Positions 20,833-29,221 of a DNA stretch of 64,000 bases are shown here, piece by piece. The position numbers were made by a program, and so were the translations under genes. The notes beneath the pieces are model-generated. The model did no database searches, had not been told where the DNA came from, and was given only the letters and a program-made list of their open reading frames with translations. Source of the DNA: Janthinobacterium sp. 61 (GTDB taxonomy: Bacteria; Pseudomonadota; Gammaproteobacteria; Burkholderiales; Burkholderiaceae_D); assembly GCF_002846335.1 (NCBI RefSeq), contig NZ_PJMQ01000001.1:2976001-3040000 (forward strand), read 5' to 3'. The stretch's first letter is position 1; every line of letters begins with the position of its first letter.

Positions 20833-23280
20833 ATGATGGCACTAGAATCAAGTCACAATACCACTTGGAGACACCGCGTGCCGACCCTCACCACCTTGCG
20901 TAAAGCCATTCTCATCAGCCTGTACGGCAGCACTGCCCTGGCCGCGTTCAGTCCCGCCGCCATGGCCCAGACCACGGAAGCGGGCGCCACCGATGGTCCC
21001 GTGCAAACGGTCAGCGTGGTCGGCTCGCGCCGGGTCACCAGTTCCGCCACCGACACCATGGTGCCGGTCGATATCATTCCGATTTCCAGGGTGGCCGAGC
21101 AAGGCGGTCAGTTTGACCTGGCGCAATCGCTGCAATACATCTCGCCCTCGTTCAACTCCACGCGCCAGACGGGCGCCGACGGGGCCGACCTCGTCGATTC
21201 GGCCGCCCTGCGCGGTCTCGGTTCCGATCAGACACTGGTGCTGGTGAACGGCAAACGGCGCCACACGACGGCCCTGGTCAACCTGTTCGGCGCGCGCAAC
21301 CGCGGCAACACGGGCACGGACATGAATGCGATTCCTTTGCTGGCGATCAAGAACGTGCAAGTACTGCGCGACGGCGCCGCCGCCCAGTACGGCTCGGACG
21401 CCATTGCCGGCGTGATCGACATCGAACTGAAGAAAAGCCTGGGTTGCGAAGCGGTGGCCGGCTACAGCCAGTACTCGGCCGGCGACGGCAAGAACTACAT
21501 GACCTCCGCCTACTGCGGCATCGCGCTGGGCGACAAGGGTAGCTTGGCCATCACGGGCGAATACCTGGACCGGGGCCGCTCGAACCGGGCCGATGCGGAC
21601 AGCATGCGCATCATCGGTGACACCAAGGCCAAGAACAAGACCCTGTACATCAATGGCGACTACGCCACCAGCGCCACGGGCAAACTGTACTTCACGGCCG
21701 GCGCGCAGACGCGCGATGCATCCAGCGCCGCGTTTGGCCGCGGCGGCATCGGCAGCGACGACATTCCGTCGCGCAATTCGGCCGCCATGTATCCGGACGG
21801 TTTCGTACCGTTCATTAACGGCAAGATCGACGACCAGTACGCCACCATCGGCCACCGCAGCCAGATCGGCGAATGGCATGCTGATTTTTCGCAAACCTAT
21901 GGCTACAACAAGATGCGCTACGACATCAGCCATACCTTGAACGCCTCGATTGCCAACCTCGACTTGATGAACGGCGGCAAGGGCGTCAGCGCCAGCAGCT
22001 ACGACGCGGGCGGCTTCTCGTTCCAACAGCTGACCAGCAACGCCGATTTCAGCCGCTTTTACGATACGGTAATGAGCGGCATGAACGTGGCTTTCGGCGC
22101 CGAATACCGCAGCGAGGAATACAAGATCATGGCCGGAGAACCGGGCTCCTACATCGACGCCGACGGCGTGGGCATGGGCGGCAATGCGGGCAGCCAGGGT
22201 TTTCCCGGCTTCCAGCCAGGCGATGCCACCAAGGCCAAACGCCACAGCATCGCCGCGTATGCCGACGTGGAACTGGACTGGACGGAACGCCTGAAAACCC
22301 AGGCTGCCCTGCGCTATGAAAAATTCAGCGATTTCGGCTCCACCGTGACGGGCAAACTGGCCGCCAGCTATAAAGTGGCACCGAATGTGCTGCTGCGCGG
22401 CTCGGCCAGTACGGGCTTCCGCGCGCCATCCTTGCAGCAAGTTTATTTCTCGTCCACCTTCACCGACTTCATCGGCGGCGTGCCCACGGACGTGGTGCTG
22501 GCCCCCAATGGCGGCACCGTCGCCAACGCAGCCGGCATTCCCAAGTTGAAAGAGGAAAAATCCACCAGCTTCACGTTTGGCACCACCTGGACGCCGACAC
22601 AAGCCATTTCCGTCACGGCTGACTTGTACAATATCAAGATCAAGGACCGCATCGTGCTGTCGGGCCGCTTCAATGCCGACAACTATCCGGACCTGGCGGC
22701 ACGCCTGGCGCTCTTGGGCGTGGGCGAGGCGCAATTCTTCGTCAACTCCATCGACACGCGCACGCGCGGCCTGGACCTGACGGCCTCGTACAAGGGCGAA
22801 CTGGCCGGCAACCGCCTGAACACCTTCCTGGCCTTGAACCTGAGCAAAACGGAAGTGACGAAGGTCAAGACGCCCGCCTCGCTGACGGGCTTCGAGGATG
22901 TCTTGCTGTCCGAGCGCGAACGCCTGTTCATCGAACAGGGCGGCCCCCGTGCGAAGGCCACCGTGGGCTTCGACTACATCACGGGCAAGCTGGAATCGGA
23001 CTTGCGCATCATCTATTTTGGCCCGCAAACCCTGGGCACCTTCAGCGGCACGGCCGCCGGCGTGCCCAACGCCCACTACGCAGCCAAGACCTCGGCCGAC
23101 CTGAGCTTTACCTACAGCATCAACAAAAATACCAAGCTCACTTTCGGCGGCAACAATATCTTCAACGTCAAGCCGACCACGCAAAACGCGGATGAAACGG
23201 ACAACGGTTTCAAATACGACAGCGTGCAGTTCGGCCTGAACGGCGCCTCGTACTTTGGCAGGCTGTGGGTGAAGTTCTGA
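20833..23280 (+). CDS. TonB-dependent outer-membrane receptor
   Basis: Beta-barrel transporter of about 815 residues. A signal peptide ends near AFSPAAMAQ, a TonB-box-like VQTVSVVGSR follows, and the plug carries ALRGLGSDQTLVLVNGKRR and QVLRDGAAAQYGSDAIAGV, typical of the iron-complex/catecholate-like class. The barrel ends in WVKF. GGAGG at 20823-20827 supports the ATG at 20833 or 20836 rather than the GTG at 20821. No transport or regulatory gene adjoins it, and no Fur or Pho box was seen, so the ligand is unknown. A strong terminator follows. Confidence 0.93.
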   Translation: MMALESSHNTTWRHRVPTLTTLRKAILISLYGSTALAAFSPAAMAQTTEAGATDGPVQTVSVVGSRRVTSSATDTMVPVDIIPISRVAEQGGQFDLAQSLQYISPSFNSTRQTGADGADLVDSAALRGLGSDQTLVLVNGKRRHTTALVNLFGARNRGNTGTDMNAIPLLAIKNVQVLRDGAAAQYGSDAIAGVIDIELKKSLGCEAVAGYSQYSAGDGKNYMTSAYCGIALGDKGSLAITGEYLDRGRSNRADADSMRIIGDTKAKNKTLYINGDYATSATGKLYFTAGAQTRDASSAAFGRGGIGSDDIPSRNSAAMYPDGFVPFINGKIDDQYATIGHRSQIGEWHADFSQTYGYNKMRYDISHTLNASIANLDLMNGGKGVSASSYDAGGFSFQQLTSNADFSRFYDTVMSGMNVAFGAEYRSEEYKIMAGEPGSYIDADGVGMGGNAGSQGFPGFQPGDATKAKRHSIAAYADVELDWTERLKTQAALRYEKFSDFGSTVTGKLAASYKVAPNVLLRGSASTGFRAPSLQQVYFSSTFTDFIGGVPTDVVLAPNGGTVANAAGIPKLKEEKSTSFTFGTTWTPTQAISVTADLYNIKIKDRIVLSGRFNADNYPDLAARLALLGVGEAQFFVNSIDTRTRGLDLTASYKGELAGNRLNTFLALNLSKTEVTKVKTPASLTGFEDVLLSERERLFIEQGGPRAKATVGFDYITGKLESDLRIIYFGPQTLGTFSGTAAGVPNAHYAAKTSADLSFTYSINKNTKLTFGGNNIFNVKPTTQNADETDNGFKYDSVQFGLNGASYFGRLWVKF

Positions 23281-23301
23281 TCACCGTGCCCGCCTGAAGA
23301 A

Positions 23302-23340
23302 ACAGCGGCTGCGCCAATATGGGCAGCCGCTGTTTTTTTT
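23302..23340 (+). terminator. Rho-independent terminator after the second TonB receptor
   Basis: Perfect stem ACAGCGGCTGC / GCAGCCGCTGT (23302-23312, 23323-23333) with a 10-nt loop, followed by a run of T residues. It lies 21 nt after the stop codon. Confidence 0.9.
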
Positions 23341-23607
23341 GTGCGCAGATCAATACACTGCTGCCCAAGATGGATTGTCGTTAGCCTTGGCGAGAAATAA
23401 GCCACTGCCGGCCTGCAAATGACGTGGGATGGTGAATCGTAAGCCATCGCCGGCAAACTCCGTCCCCTCACGTCACACAGCATGAACAGCCCGGCAGTCC
23501 TGCCCCAGCGGCTCCCGGCGGACACGGCCGCAGTGAACAATCTTTGCCCTGCGGCGGAAAGAACGGATAATAGCGCCTAACTCATCAGCACAGTATTGGA
23601 TTACCTC
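23341..23607. other. Intergenic region, no gene seen
   Basis: About 270 bases between the receptor terminator and the OsmC-YcaO gene. It has a loose direct repeat (AAGCCACTGCCGGC at 23399 and AAGCCATCGCCGGC at 23441) and must hold the promoter for the next gene. I find no supported ORF, RNA or named regulatory site. Confidence 0.5.
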
Positions 23608-25806
23608 ATGGAAATTAAAGTCAACTTTCTCGACAAGCTGCGTCTCGAAGCCAAGTTCGACGATTTCACCGTCATCGCAGATCAGCCCATCCGCTACAAG
23701 GGCGATGGTTCGGCGCCTGGCCCGTTCGATTACTTTTTAGCATCATCGGCACTGTGCGCAGCGTACTTCGTGAAGTTGTATTGCGATACGCGCAATATTT
23801 CCACCGAAAATATCCGCCTGTCGCAAAACAATATTGTTGATCCGGAAAACCGTTACCAGCAGATTTTCAAGATCCAGGTCGAATTGCCGGCCGATATCTC
23901 GGCCAAGGACCGCCAGGGCATCCTGCGCTCGATCGACCGTTGCACGGTGAAAAAAGTGGTGCAGGCGGGGCCGGAATTCGTCATTGAAGAAGTCGAGAAC
24001 CTGGACGCCGATGCGCAGGCCTTGCTGACCTTGAATCCGGATCCGGGTGCGAGCACCTATATCGTCGGCAAGGATTTGCCGCTGGAACAGACCATCGCCA
24101 ATATGTCGGGCCTCCTGGCGGGCCTGGGCATCAAGATTGAAATCGCCTCGTGGCGCAACATCATTCCAAATGTATGGTCGCTGCACATCCGTGACGCGCA
24201 CTCACCCATGTGCTTTACCAACGGCAAGGGCGCGACCAAGGAAAGCGCGCTGGCGTCGGCCCTGGGCGAGTATATCGAGCGGCTCAGCAACAACCATTTC
24301 TACGCGGGGTCTTTCTGGGGTGTCGACATTGCCAACGCGCCATTCGTGCATTACCCGAACGAACGCTGGTTCAAGCCGGGCCGCAAGGATGCGCTGCCGA
24401 AGGAGATTCTCGATGCCTACTGCCTCGATATCTACAACCCCGATGGCGAGCTGCGCGGCTCGCACCTGATCGACACCAACTCCGGCAATGCGGAGCGCGG
24501 CATCTGCTCGCTGCCGTATGTGCGCCATTCCGATGGCGAGGTCGTGTATTTCCCGTCGAACCTGATCGAAAACCTGTACGTCAGCAATGGCATGAGCGCC
24601 GGCAATACCCTGGTCGAAGCGCAGGTGCAATGTCTGTCGGAAATTTTCGAACGGGCCGTCAAGCGCGAAATCCTCGAAGGTGAAATCGCCCTGCCCGACG
24701 TGCCGCAGGAAGTGCTGGCGAAGTATCCGGGCATCCTGGCCGGCATCCAGGGCCTGGAAGAGCAAGGCTTTCCCGTGCTGGTGAAAGATGCGTCGCTGGG
24801 CGGCGTGTACCCGGTGATGTGCGTTACCCTGATGAACCCGCGCACGGGCGGCGTGTTTGCCTCGTTCGGCGCACACCCGAGCCTGGAAGTGGCGCTCGAG
24901 CGCAGCCTGACGGAATTGCTGCAAGGGCGCAGTTTTGAAGGCTTGAACGACTTGCCGCAGCCGACGTTTGCCAGCGAAGCCGTCACCGAGCCGAATAACT
25001 TCGTCGAACACTTCATCGATTCGAGCGGCATCGTCTCGTGGCGCTTCTTCAGCGCCAGGGCCGATTACGATTTTGTCGAGTGGGATTTTTCCGGCCACGG
25101 CGAGAACTCGAATGCCGAGGAAGCGGCGACCCTGTTCGGCATCCTCGCCGACATGGGCAAGGAAGTGTACACGGCCGAGTATGACCAGCTGGGCGCCATC
25201 GCCTGCCGCATTCTCGTGCCCGGTTATTCGGAAGTGTATCCAGTCGAGGATTTGATCTGGGACAACACCAACAAGGCGCTGCTGTTCCGCGCCGACATCC
25301 TGAACCTGCATAATCTGGACGATGCCAGCCTGGAAGCGCTGCTGGAGCGCCTGGAAAACAGCGAGCTCGACGAGTACGGCGACATCGCCACGCTGATCGG
25401 CATCGAGTTTGACGAAAACACGGTGTGGGGCCAGCTGACGACGCTGGAATTGAAGCTGCTGATTCATCTGGTCCTGCAGCAATTCGAAGAGGCGAAAGAG
25501 CTGGTGGAAACCTTCCTGCAGTACAACGACAACACGCTCGAGCGCAAGCTGTTCTATCAAGCCTTGAACGTGGTGCTGGAAGTGGAACTGGACGACGAGC
25601 TGGAGCTGGATGATTACGTGGTCAATTTCCGCCGCATGTTTGGCGACGCCCGCATGGACGCGGTGCTGGGCTCGGTGGACGGCAGCGTGCGCTTCTTCGG
25701 CCTGACCCCGACCAGCATGCAGCTGGAAGGCCTGGACAGGCACCAGCGCCTGATCGACAGCTTCAAGAAATTGCACGCGGCGCGCGCCAAGGCTGCGGCC
25801 CGCTAA
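23608..25806 (+). CDS. OsmC-YcaO fusion protein
   Basis: Two-domain protein of 732 residues. The N-terminal ~140 residues form an OsmC/YhfA-like domain (YKGDGSAPGPFDYFLASSALC, with a conserved Cys in SALCAAYFVKLYC). The rest is a YcaO domain, the ATP-dependent phosphorylating family of azoline-forming and RimO-assisting proteins; nucleotide-site segments are ESALASALGEYIERLSN and EAQVQCLSEIFERAVK. E. coli YcaO (about 586 aa) assists beta-methylthiolation of ribosomal protein S12. No RiPP precursor or partner cyclodehydratase is nearby, so a housekeeping rather than RiPP role is likelier. The ATG at 23608 begins the OsmC domain. A clear hairpin follows. Confidence 0.9.
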   Translation: MEIKVNFLDKLRLEAKFDDFTVIADQPIRYKGDGSAPGPFDYFLASSALCAAYFVKLYCDTRNISTENIRLSQNNIVDPENRYQQIFKIQVELPADISAKDRQGILRSIDRCTVKKVVQAGPEFVIEEVENLDADAQALLTLNPDPGASTYIVGKDLPLEQTIANMSGLLAGLGIKIEIASWRNIIPNVWSLHIRDAHSPMCFTNGKGATKESALASALGEYIERLSNNHFYAGSFWGVDIANAPFVHYPNERWFKPGRKDALPKEILDAYCLDIYNPDGELRGSHLIDTNSGNAERGICSLPYVRHSDGEVVYFPSNLIENLYVSNGMSAGNTLVEAQVQCLSEIFERAVKREILEGEIALPDVPQEVLAKYPGILAGIQGLEEQGFPVLVKDASLGGVYPVMCVTLMNPRTGGVFASFGAHPSLEVALERSLTELLQGRSFEGLNDLPQPTFASEAVTEPNNFVEHFIDSSGIVSWRFFSARADYDFVEWDFSGHGENSNAEEAATLFGILADMGKEVYTAEYDQLGAIACRILVPGYSEVYPVEDLIWDNTNKALLFRADILNLHNLDDASLEALLERLENSELDEYGDIATLIGIEFDENTVWGQLTTLELKLLIHLVLQQFEEAKELVETFLQYNDNTLERKLFYQALNVVLEVELDDELELDDYVVNFRRMFGDARMDAVLGSVDGSVRFFGLTPTSMQLEGLDRHQRLIDSFKKLHAARAKAAAR

Positions 25807-25814
25807 GGTGACTA

Positions 25815-25848
25815 GCCAGGGATGGACTTGCAACAGTTCATCCCTGGC
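25815..25848. terminator. Convergent hairpin after the OsmC-YcaO gene
   Basis: Perfect stem GCCAGGGATG / CATCCCTGGC with a 14-nt loop, between the convergent genes ending at 25806 and 25868. No long U-tract, but the placement suits a bidirectional terminator. Confidence 0.6.
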
Positions 25849-25867
25849 GACAACAAGCTGACGACAA

Positions 25868-27013
25868 TCAGCCGGCCAGCGCCGCGATCTCCTTCTGCAT
25901 GTTTTCAATGGCCCGCTCGTTGTACTGGTCGGCGAAATACGCATCGCCAAACAGCTGTCCCGCCTGTGCCTTGGCGCACAGGTGCTGCAGCGCCAAGCCC
26001 CGCTGCTCGTTGAAGCGCACGGGGTCCACATGCGCGTATTCACGGCCGATGGCTTGCGTGTAGGCGTGGTACACCTCTTCATCCTGACCGAGGATGGCCA
26101 GGTCGGCGCTGAGCATGGCGTCCTTCAGCGCGTGGCTGATGCCGGGTCCCTGGAAATGGTCGGTCACGCGTATCAATTGCGCCACATCAAGGTTGTCGCC
26201 CGCATCGAGGCCGCTGGCCAGCCACAGCTGGGCGCTGGCCTCTTCGCTCGAATACAGGGCGTCTTCGTCGTGGCTGTAGACGGCGTCATGGAACCAGAAG
26301 GCTTTTTTGACCAGCGCGCTGTCGCGTTTGGGCGCATTGGTATTGTCCGCCCACACGCGGATTTCCGACAGGCCGTGCACCAGGTGGTCGAGGTTGTGAT
26401 AGTGGCGGTCCGTGCCGCCATACGCCTGCGGTCCCGTCAGGTACGCGAACCAGTGATCCGCCAGCGCGATGTCGGCTTGCGAGGCGCTGGCGTAATTCCA
26501 CAGCGCTTCCCACTCCTTGCGCAGGCAGTCGAGTATCCACGCCTGGTAGGCCGGGCCTGGGACGAATTTTTTCATGGTCCAGTTCCAGCCCACGGGGCCT
26601 TCCAGCGCCTTGACGAAGCTGGAGCTGACGGAGCCGAGGTCGCGCGGCGGCATGACGAAAATCGTCTTGGCGCCAGCAAGCACGTCCACATTGGTTTGCT
26701 GGATCAGGTTTTCATAGTCGAAATCGGCCGTCGTGCGGATGCCGCGTATCAGATAATCACAGCCATGCTTTTTCGCCGCGCGCGCCGTGTAGTCGCCCTT
26801 GACGATGACCACCTGCACATTGTCCCAGCCGCACTCGCGCGCGCTCTGTTCGATGATGCGCTTGCGGTCTTCGGCAGGGAATTGAGGGCGCTTGGCGGGG
26901 TTTTGCGACAAGAAGACGATCACCTCGTCGGCGAGCGAACGCGCTTCGCCGATCACCCACATATGGCCGTTGGTGATGGGGTCGAGGGTTCCTGAAAATC
27001 CGATTCTCTGCAT
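25868..27013 (-). CDS. CoaD-like nucleotidyltransferase fused to an HD-superfamily hydrolase
   Basis: Bifunctional protein of 381 residues. Residues 1 to about 165 are phosphopantetheine adenylyltransferase-like: nucleotide motif GTLDPITNGH, the substrate segment LIRGIRTTADFDYE, and VSSSFVK near the C-terminus of the domain. CoaD makes dephospho-CoA from 4'-phosphopantetheine and ATP. From about residue 185 to the end the sequence matches predicted metal-dependent HD phosphohydrolases (DRHYHNLDHL, then AFWFHDAVY, and VTDHFQG). Canonical CoaD is a stand-alone protein of about 160 residues. The ATG at 27013 starts exactly at the CoaD N-terminus. Whether this is the only CoaD in the genome is unknown. 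Confidence 0.88.
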   Translation of the reverse strand: MQRIGFSGTLDPITNGHMWVIGEARSLADEVIVFLSQNPAKRPQFPAEDRKRIIEQSARECGWDNVQVVIVKGDYTARAAKKHGCDYLIRGIRTTADFDYENLIQQTNVDVLAGAKTIFVMPPRDLGSVSSSFVKALEGPVGWNWTMKKFVPGPAYQAWILDCLRKEWEALWNYASASQADIALADHWFAYLTGPQAYGGTDRHYHNLDHLVHGLSEIRVWADNTNAPKRDSALVKKAFWFHDAVYSHDEDALYSSEEASAQLWLASGLDAGDNLDVAQLIRVTDHFQGPGISHALKDAMLSADLAILGQDEEVYHAYTQAIGREYAHVDPVRFNEQRGLALQHLCAKAQAGQLFGDAYFADQYNERAIENMQKEIAALAG

Positions 27014-27132
27014 GCTGCGCTCCGTGGTCTGGTTCTGCTTGTTTCGCAGACAATATAGGGCCACGGCGCGCACGTCAATGCACCAGGTTAAAGATCCGCC
27101 TCATGCAAGGGCGAAGTGGAGGGAAATCTGCC

Positions 27133-28473
27133 TCATTTTTTCGCCACCAGGGGGAATTCCACGCGCACGCACAGGCCGCCCAGGCGCTCGGATTTATCCA
27201 GCACCAGACGCGCGCCATGGCGTTCGGCGATGGCCTTGATGATGGCCAGCCCCAGGCCGCTGCCGTTGGCGTCCGTGCCGGGCACGCGGTAGAAGCGGCT
27301 GAAGACGCGCTCGCGCTCTTCGGGCGGGATGCCGGGACCGCTATCTTCCACGGACAAGGTCACGCCGACGGGGCTGGCGCGCAGGTCGATATCGACAGTG
27401 CCGCCCTGCGGCGTGTACTTGATGGCGTTGTCGACCAGGTTGCGCAGCATGATATTGAGCGCATCGGCCTGCCCCGCCACCTTGGCCGCGTCCATGTGGT
27501 GCAGGCCCAGGTCGATCTTGCGCGCTTGCGCGATGCCGGCCATGTCGCCCAGCGCCCGCTTGACGACGTCGTTCAAGTCCACCGCCTGCAACTGGTCGCC
27601 GCTGGCGGCGCTCGCTTCCTGGCGCGCCAGCACCAGCAATTGCTCGACCAGGCGCGTGGCCCGCTCGATGCCGGCACTCACGCGGGAAATCGCCAGGCTG
27701 CGTTTTTCCTCGGATTCGGCCCGTTCCAGGCTCAACACCTGCAGTTTCAGGGCCGCCAGCGGCGTGCGCAATTCATGCGCGGCGTCGGCAACAAAGTGCT
27801 GCTGCGCGTCGAACGCCGTTTTTACGCGGCCGAACAGCAGGTTCAATTCATGCACCAGAGGGCGCACTTCATCTGGCAAGCCCGCTTCCGAGACGGGCGA
27901 CAGATCGTCCGCCTGGCGCGCCGCCACCTGCTTGCGCACGCGCGAGACGGGCGCCAGCGAACCGCTGACGACCCACCAGACGACCAGCATCAATATCGGC
28001 GCCATCAGCGCGATGGGGCCCACCGTGCGCAGCGCCAGGCTGCCGGCCATGCGCTTGCGCACGGCCATGTCCTGAGCGATCTGCACGGTCTGGGAACTGG
28101 TTTGCACGGAGAAGATGCGATAGGTGGTGCCGTTGGCTTTCACGTTGGAAAAGCCCAGCACGGCGCGCTGCGGCAGTTCCGCGCGCGTGATCGAGCGGAA
28201 CACCTGCACGCCGTCCGGCGTCCACACCTGCACCACCATGTCGTTGTTGACGGGGTCGGCCGGCAAAGCTTGCGCATGGTTGGCCAGCGGCGCGCCGGAG
28301 CGCAGCGACAGGGCCATCTGCTGCATGTGGTAGTCAAAAATCTGGTCGGCGTCGTACAGGGCGCTGCGGTAGGCGATCGACGCCTGGGCCAGGGCCGCCA
28401 TGATGATGGCCGCCAGCAAAAACCACAGCAGGCGGCCGCGCAGCGAGTGCGTCACCGTGACCTTCATCCTCAT
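27133..28473 (-). CDS. Sensor histidine kinase (QseC/TctE-like)
   Basis: Inner-membrane two-component kinase of 446 residues. Membrane helices at about residues 13-33 and 160-180 flank a periplasmic sensor of about 125 residues. A HAMP linker, the H-box FVADAAHELRTPLAALKL (phospho-His near 250), N-box NLVDNAIKYTPQGG, G1 EDSGPGIPPEERE and G2 GSGLGLAI follow. It overlaps the response-regulator gene by 4 bp (ATGA), and both lie downstream of a Do-family protease on the same strand, suggesting an envelope-stress theme. The signal is not known. Confidence 0.93.
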   Translation of the reverse strand: MRMKVTVTHSLRGRLLWFLLAAIIMAALAQASIAYRSALYDADQIFDYHMQQMALSLRSGAPLANHAQALPADPVNNDMVVQVWTPDGVQVFRSITRAELPQRAVLGFSNVKANGTTYRIFSVQTSSQTVQIAQDMAVRKRMAGSLALRTVGPIALMAPILMLVVWWVVSGSLAPVSRVRKQVAARQADDLSPVSEAGLPDEVRPLVHELNLLFGRVKTAFDAQQHFVADAAHELRTPLAALKLQVLSLERAESEEKRSLAISRVSAGIERATRLVEQLLVLARQEASAASGDQLQAVDLNDVVKRALGDMAGIAQARKIDLGLHHMDAAKVAGQADALNIMLRNLVDNAIKYTPQGGTVDIDLRASPVGVTLSVEDSGPGIPPEERERVFSRFYRVPGTDANGSGLGLAIIKAIAERHGARLVLDKSERLGGLCVRVEFPLVAKK

Positions 28474-29129
28474 GCCTTGGGCACCATATAGCCGAGGCCG
28501 CGCACGTTCTGGATCAAGTCGCTACCGAGCTTCTTGCGCAAGCCATGGATATACACTTCCACGGCATTGCTGTTGACTTCATCCTTCCAGCTGTACAGTT
28601 TTTCTTCCAGCTGCGCGCGCGACAGCACGATGCCGGGGCGCGCGATCAAGGCTTCCAGCACGGCCCATTCGCGCGCCGACAGGTTGACGGGATGGCCCTC
28701 GGCGATCACTTCGCGCGTCAGCGGATTAATACTCACGCCCTGGTGTTCGAAGATCGGTTCCGGCCGCCCCGAGGCGCGCCGCAGCAGGGCGCGTATGCGC
28801 GCCAGCAATTCATCGAGGTCATACGGCTTCAGCACGTAATCGTCGGCACCCGCGTCGAGGCCCGCGATGCGCTGCTCGACGGCGTCGCGCGCCGTGGCCA
28901 CCAGCACCGGGGTGTCGAGCTTGCGCAATCGCATCGAGCGCAGCACGTCAAGACCATCCTTGCGCGGCAAGCCCAGGTCCAGCAGCACCAGGTCATAGGT
29001 TTGCGTCTGCAGGGCCGTGTCGGCCATGTCGCCATCCTTGACCCAGTCCACCGCGTAATGCTCGGCGCGCAGCAAGTCAAGCACCACCTCGCCGATCATC
29101 GTGTCGTCTTCTACCAGCAATAAGCGCAT
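28470..29129 (-). CDS. OmpR-family response regulator
   Basis: DNA-binding regulator of 219 residues. The receiver domain has the acidic pair EDD (residues 7-9), the phospho-acceptor Asp in LVLLDLGLPRKDG (about 51) and the Lys in VLKPYDLDE. The winged-helix output domain (about 125-219) carries LSAREWAVLEALIARPG and VYIHGLRKKLG. It is translationally coupled to the histidine kinase (4-bp overlap). A GGGGTCAGACCC palindrome separates it from degP upstream, so it may have its own promoter. Confidence 0.95.
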   Translation of the reverse strand: MRLLLVEDDTMIGEVVLDLLRAEHYAVDWVKDGDMADTALQTQTYDLVLLDLGLPRKDGLDVLRSMRLRKLDTPVLVATARDAVEQRIAGLDAGADDYVLKPYDLDELLARIRALLRRASGRPEPIFEHQGVSINPLTREVIAEGHPVNLSAREWAVLEALIARPGIVLSRAQLEEKLYSWKDEVNSNAVEVYIHGLRKKLGSDLIQNVRGLGYMVPKA

Positions 29130-29182
29130 GGCTTGCCTTTCTGTTTCGTTATGCTCGCTTTCACCCCAAAAGATGAAAGGCT

Positions 29183-29209
29183 GGGGTCAGACCCGGCGGG
29201 TCTGACCCC
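29183..29209. repeat. GGGGTCAGACCC palindrome, copy 3
   Basis: Perfect 12-bp arms GGGGTCAGACCC / GGGTCTGACCCC around GGC, in the 92-bp gap between the Do-family protease gene and the response-regulator gene. It is 12 nt past the protease stop and may terminate that transcript. Confidence 0.85.
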
Positions 29210-29221
29210 GGTGCTAATGAG

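Noticed and set aside
20848..23184. 778-codon frame opposite the second TonB receptor
   Set aside because: The receptor has signal peptide, plug motifs and C-terminal aromatic residue; the antisense frame has none.
23341..23607. Possible cobalamin-type riboswitch in a GCC-rich intergenic stretch
   Set aside because: Only loose GCCACTG-like words are present; the ordered B12-box and receptor-arm elements are not, and the downstream gene is not cobalamin-related.
23608..25806. RiPP biosynthetic cluster around YcaO
   Set aside because: No precursor peptide, partner cyclodehydratase or transporter lies next to the OsmC-YcaO gene.
13176..29209. Repeated GGGTCTGACCC units as a CRISPR array
   Set aside because: Copies are single, widely spaced and palindromic, with no regular spacers or cas genes.
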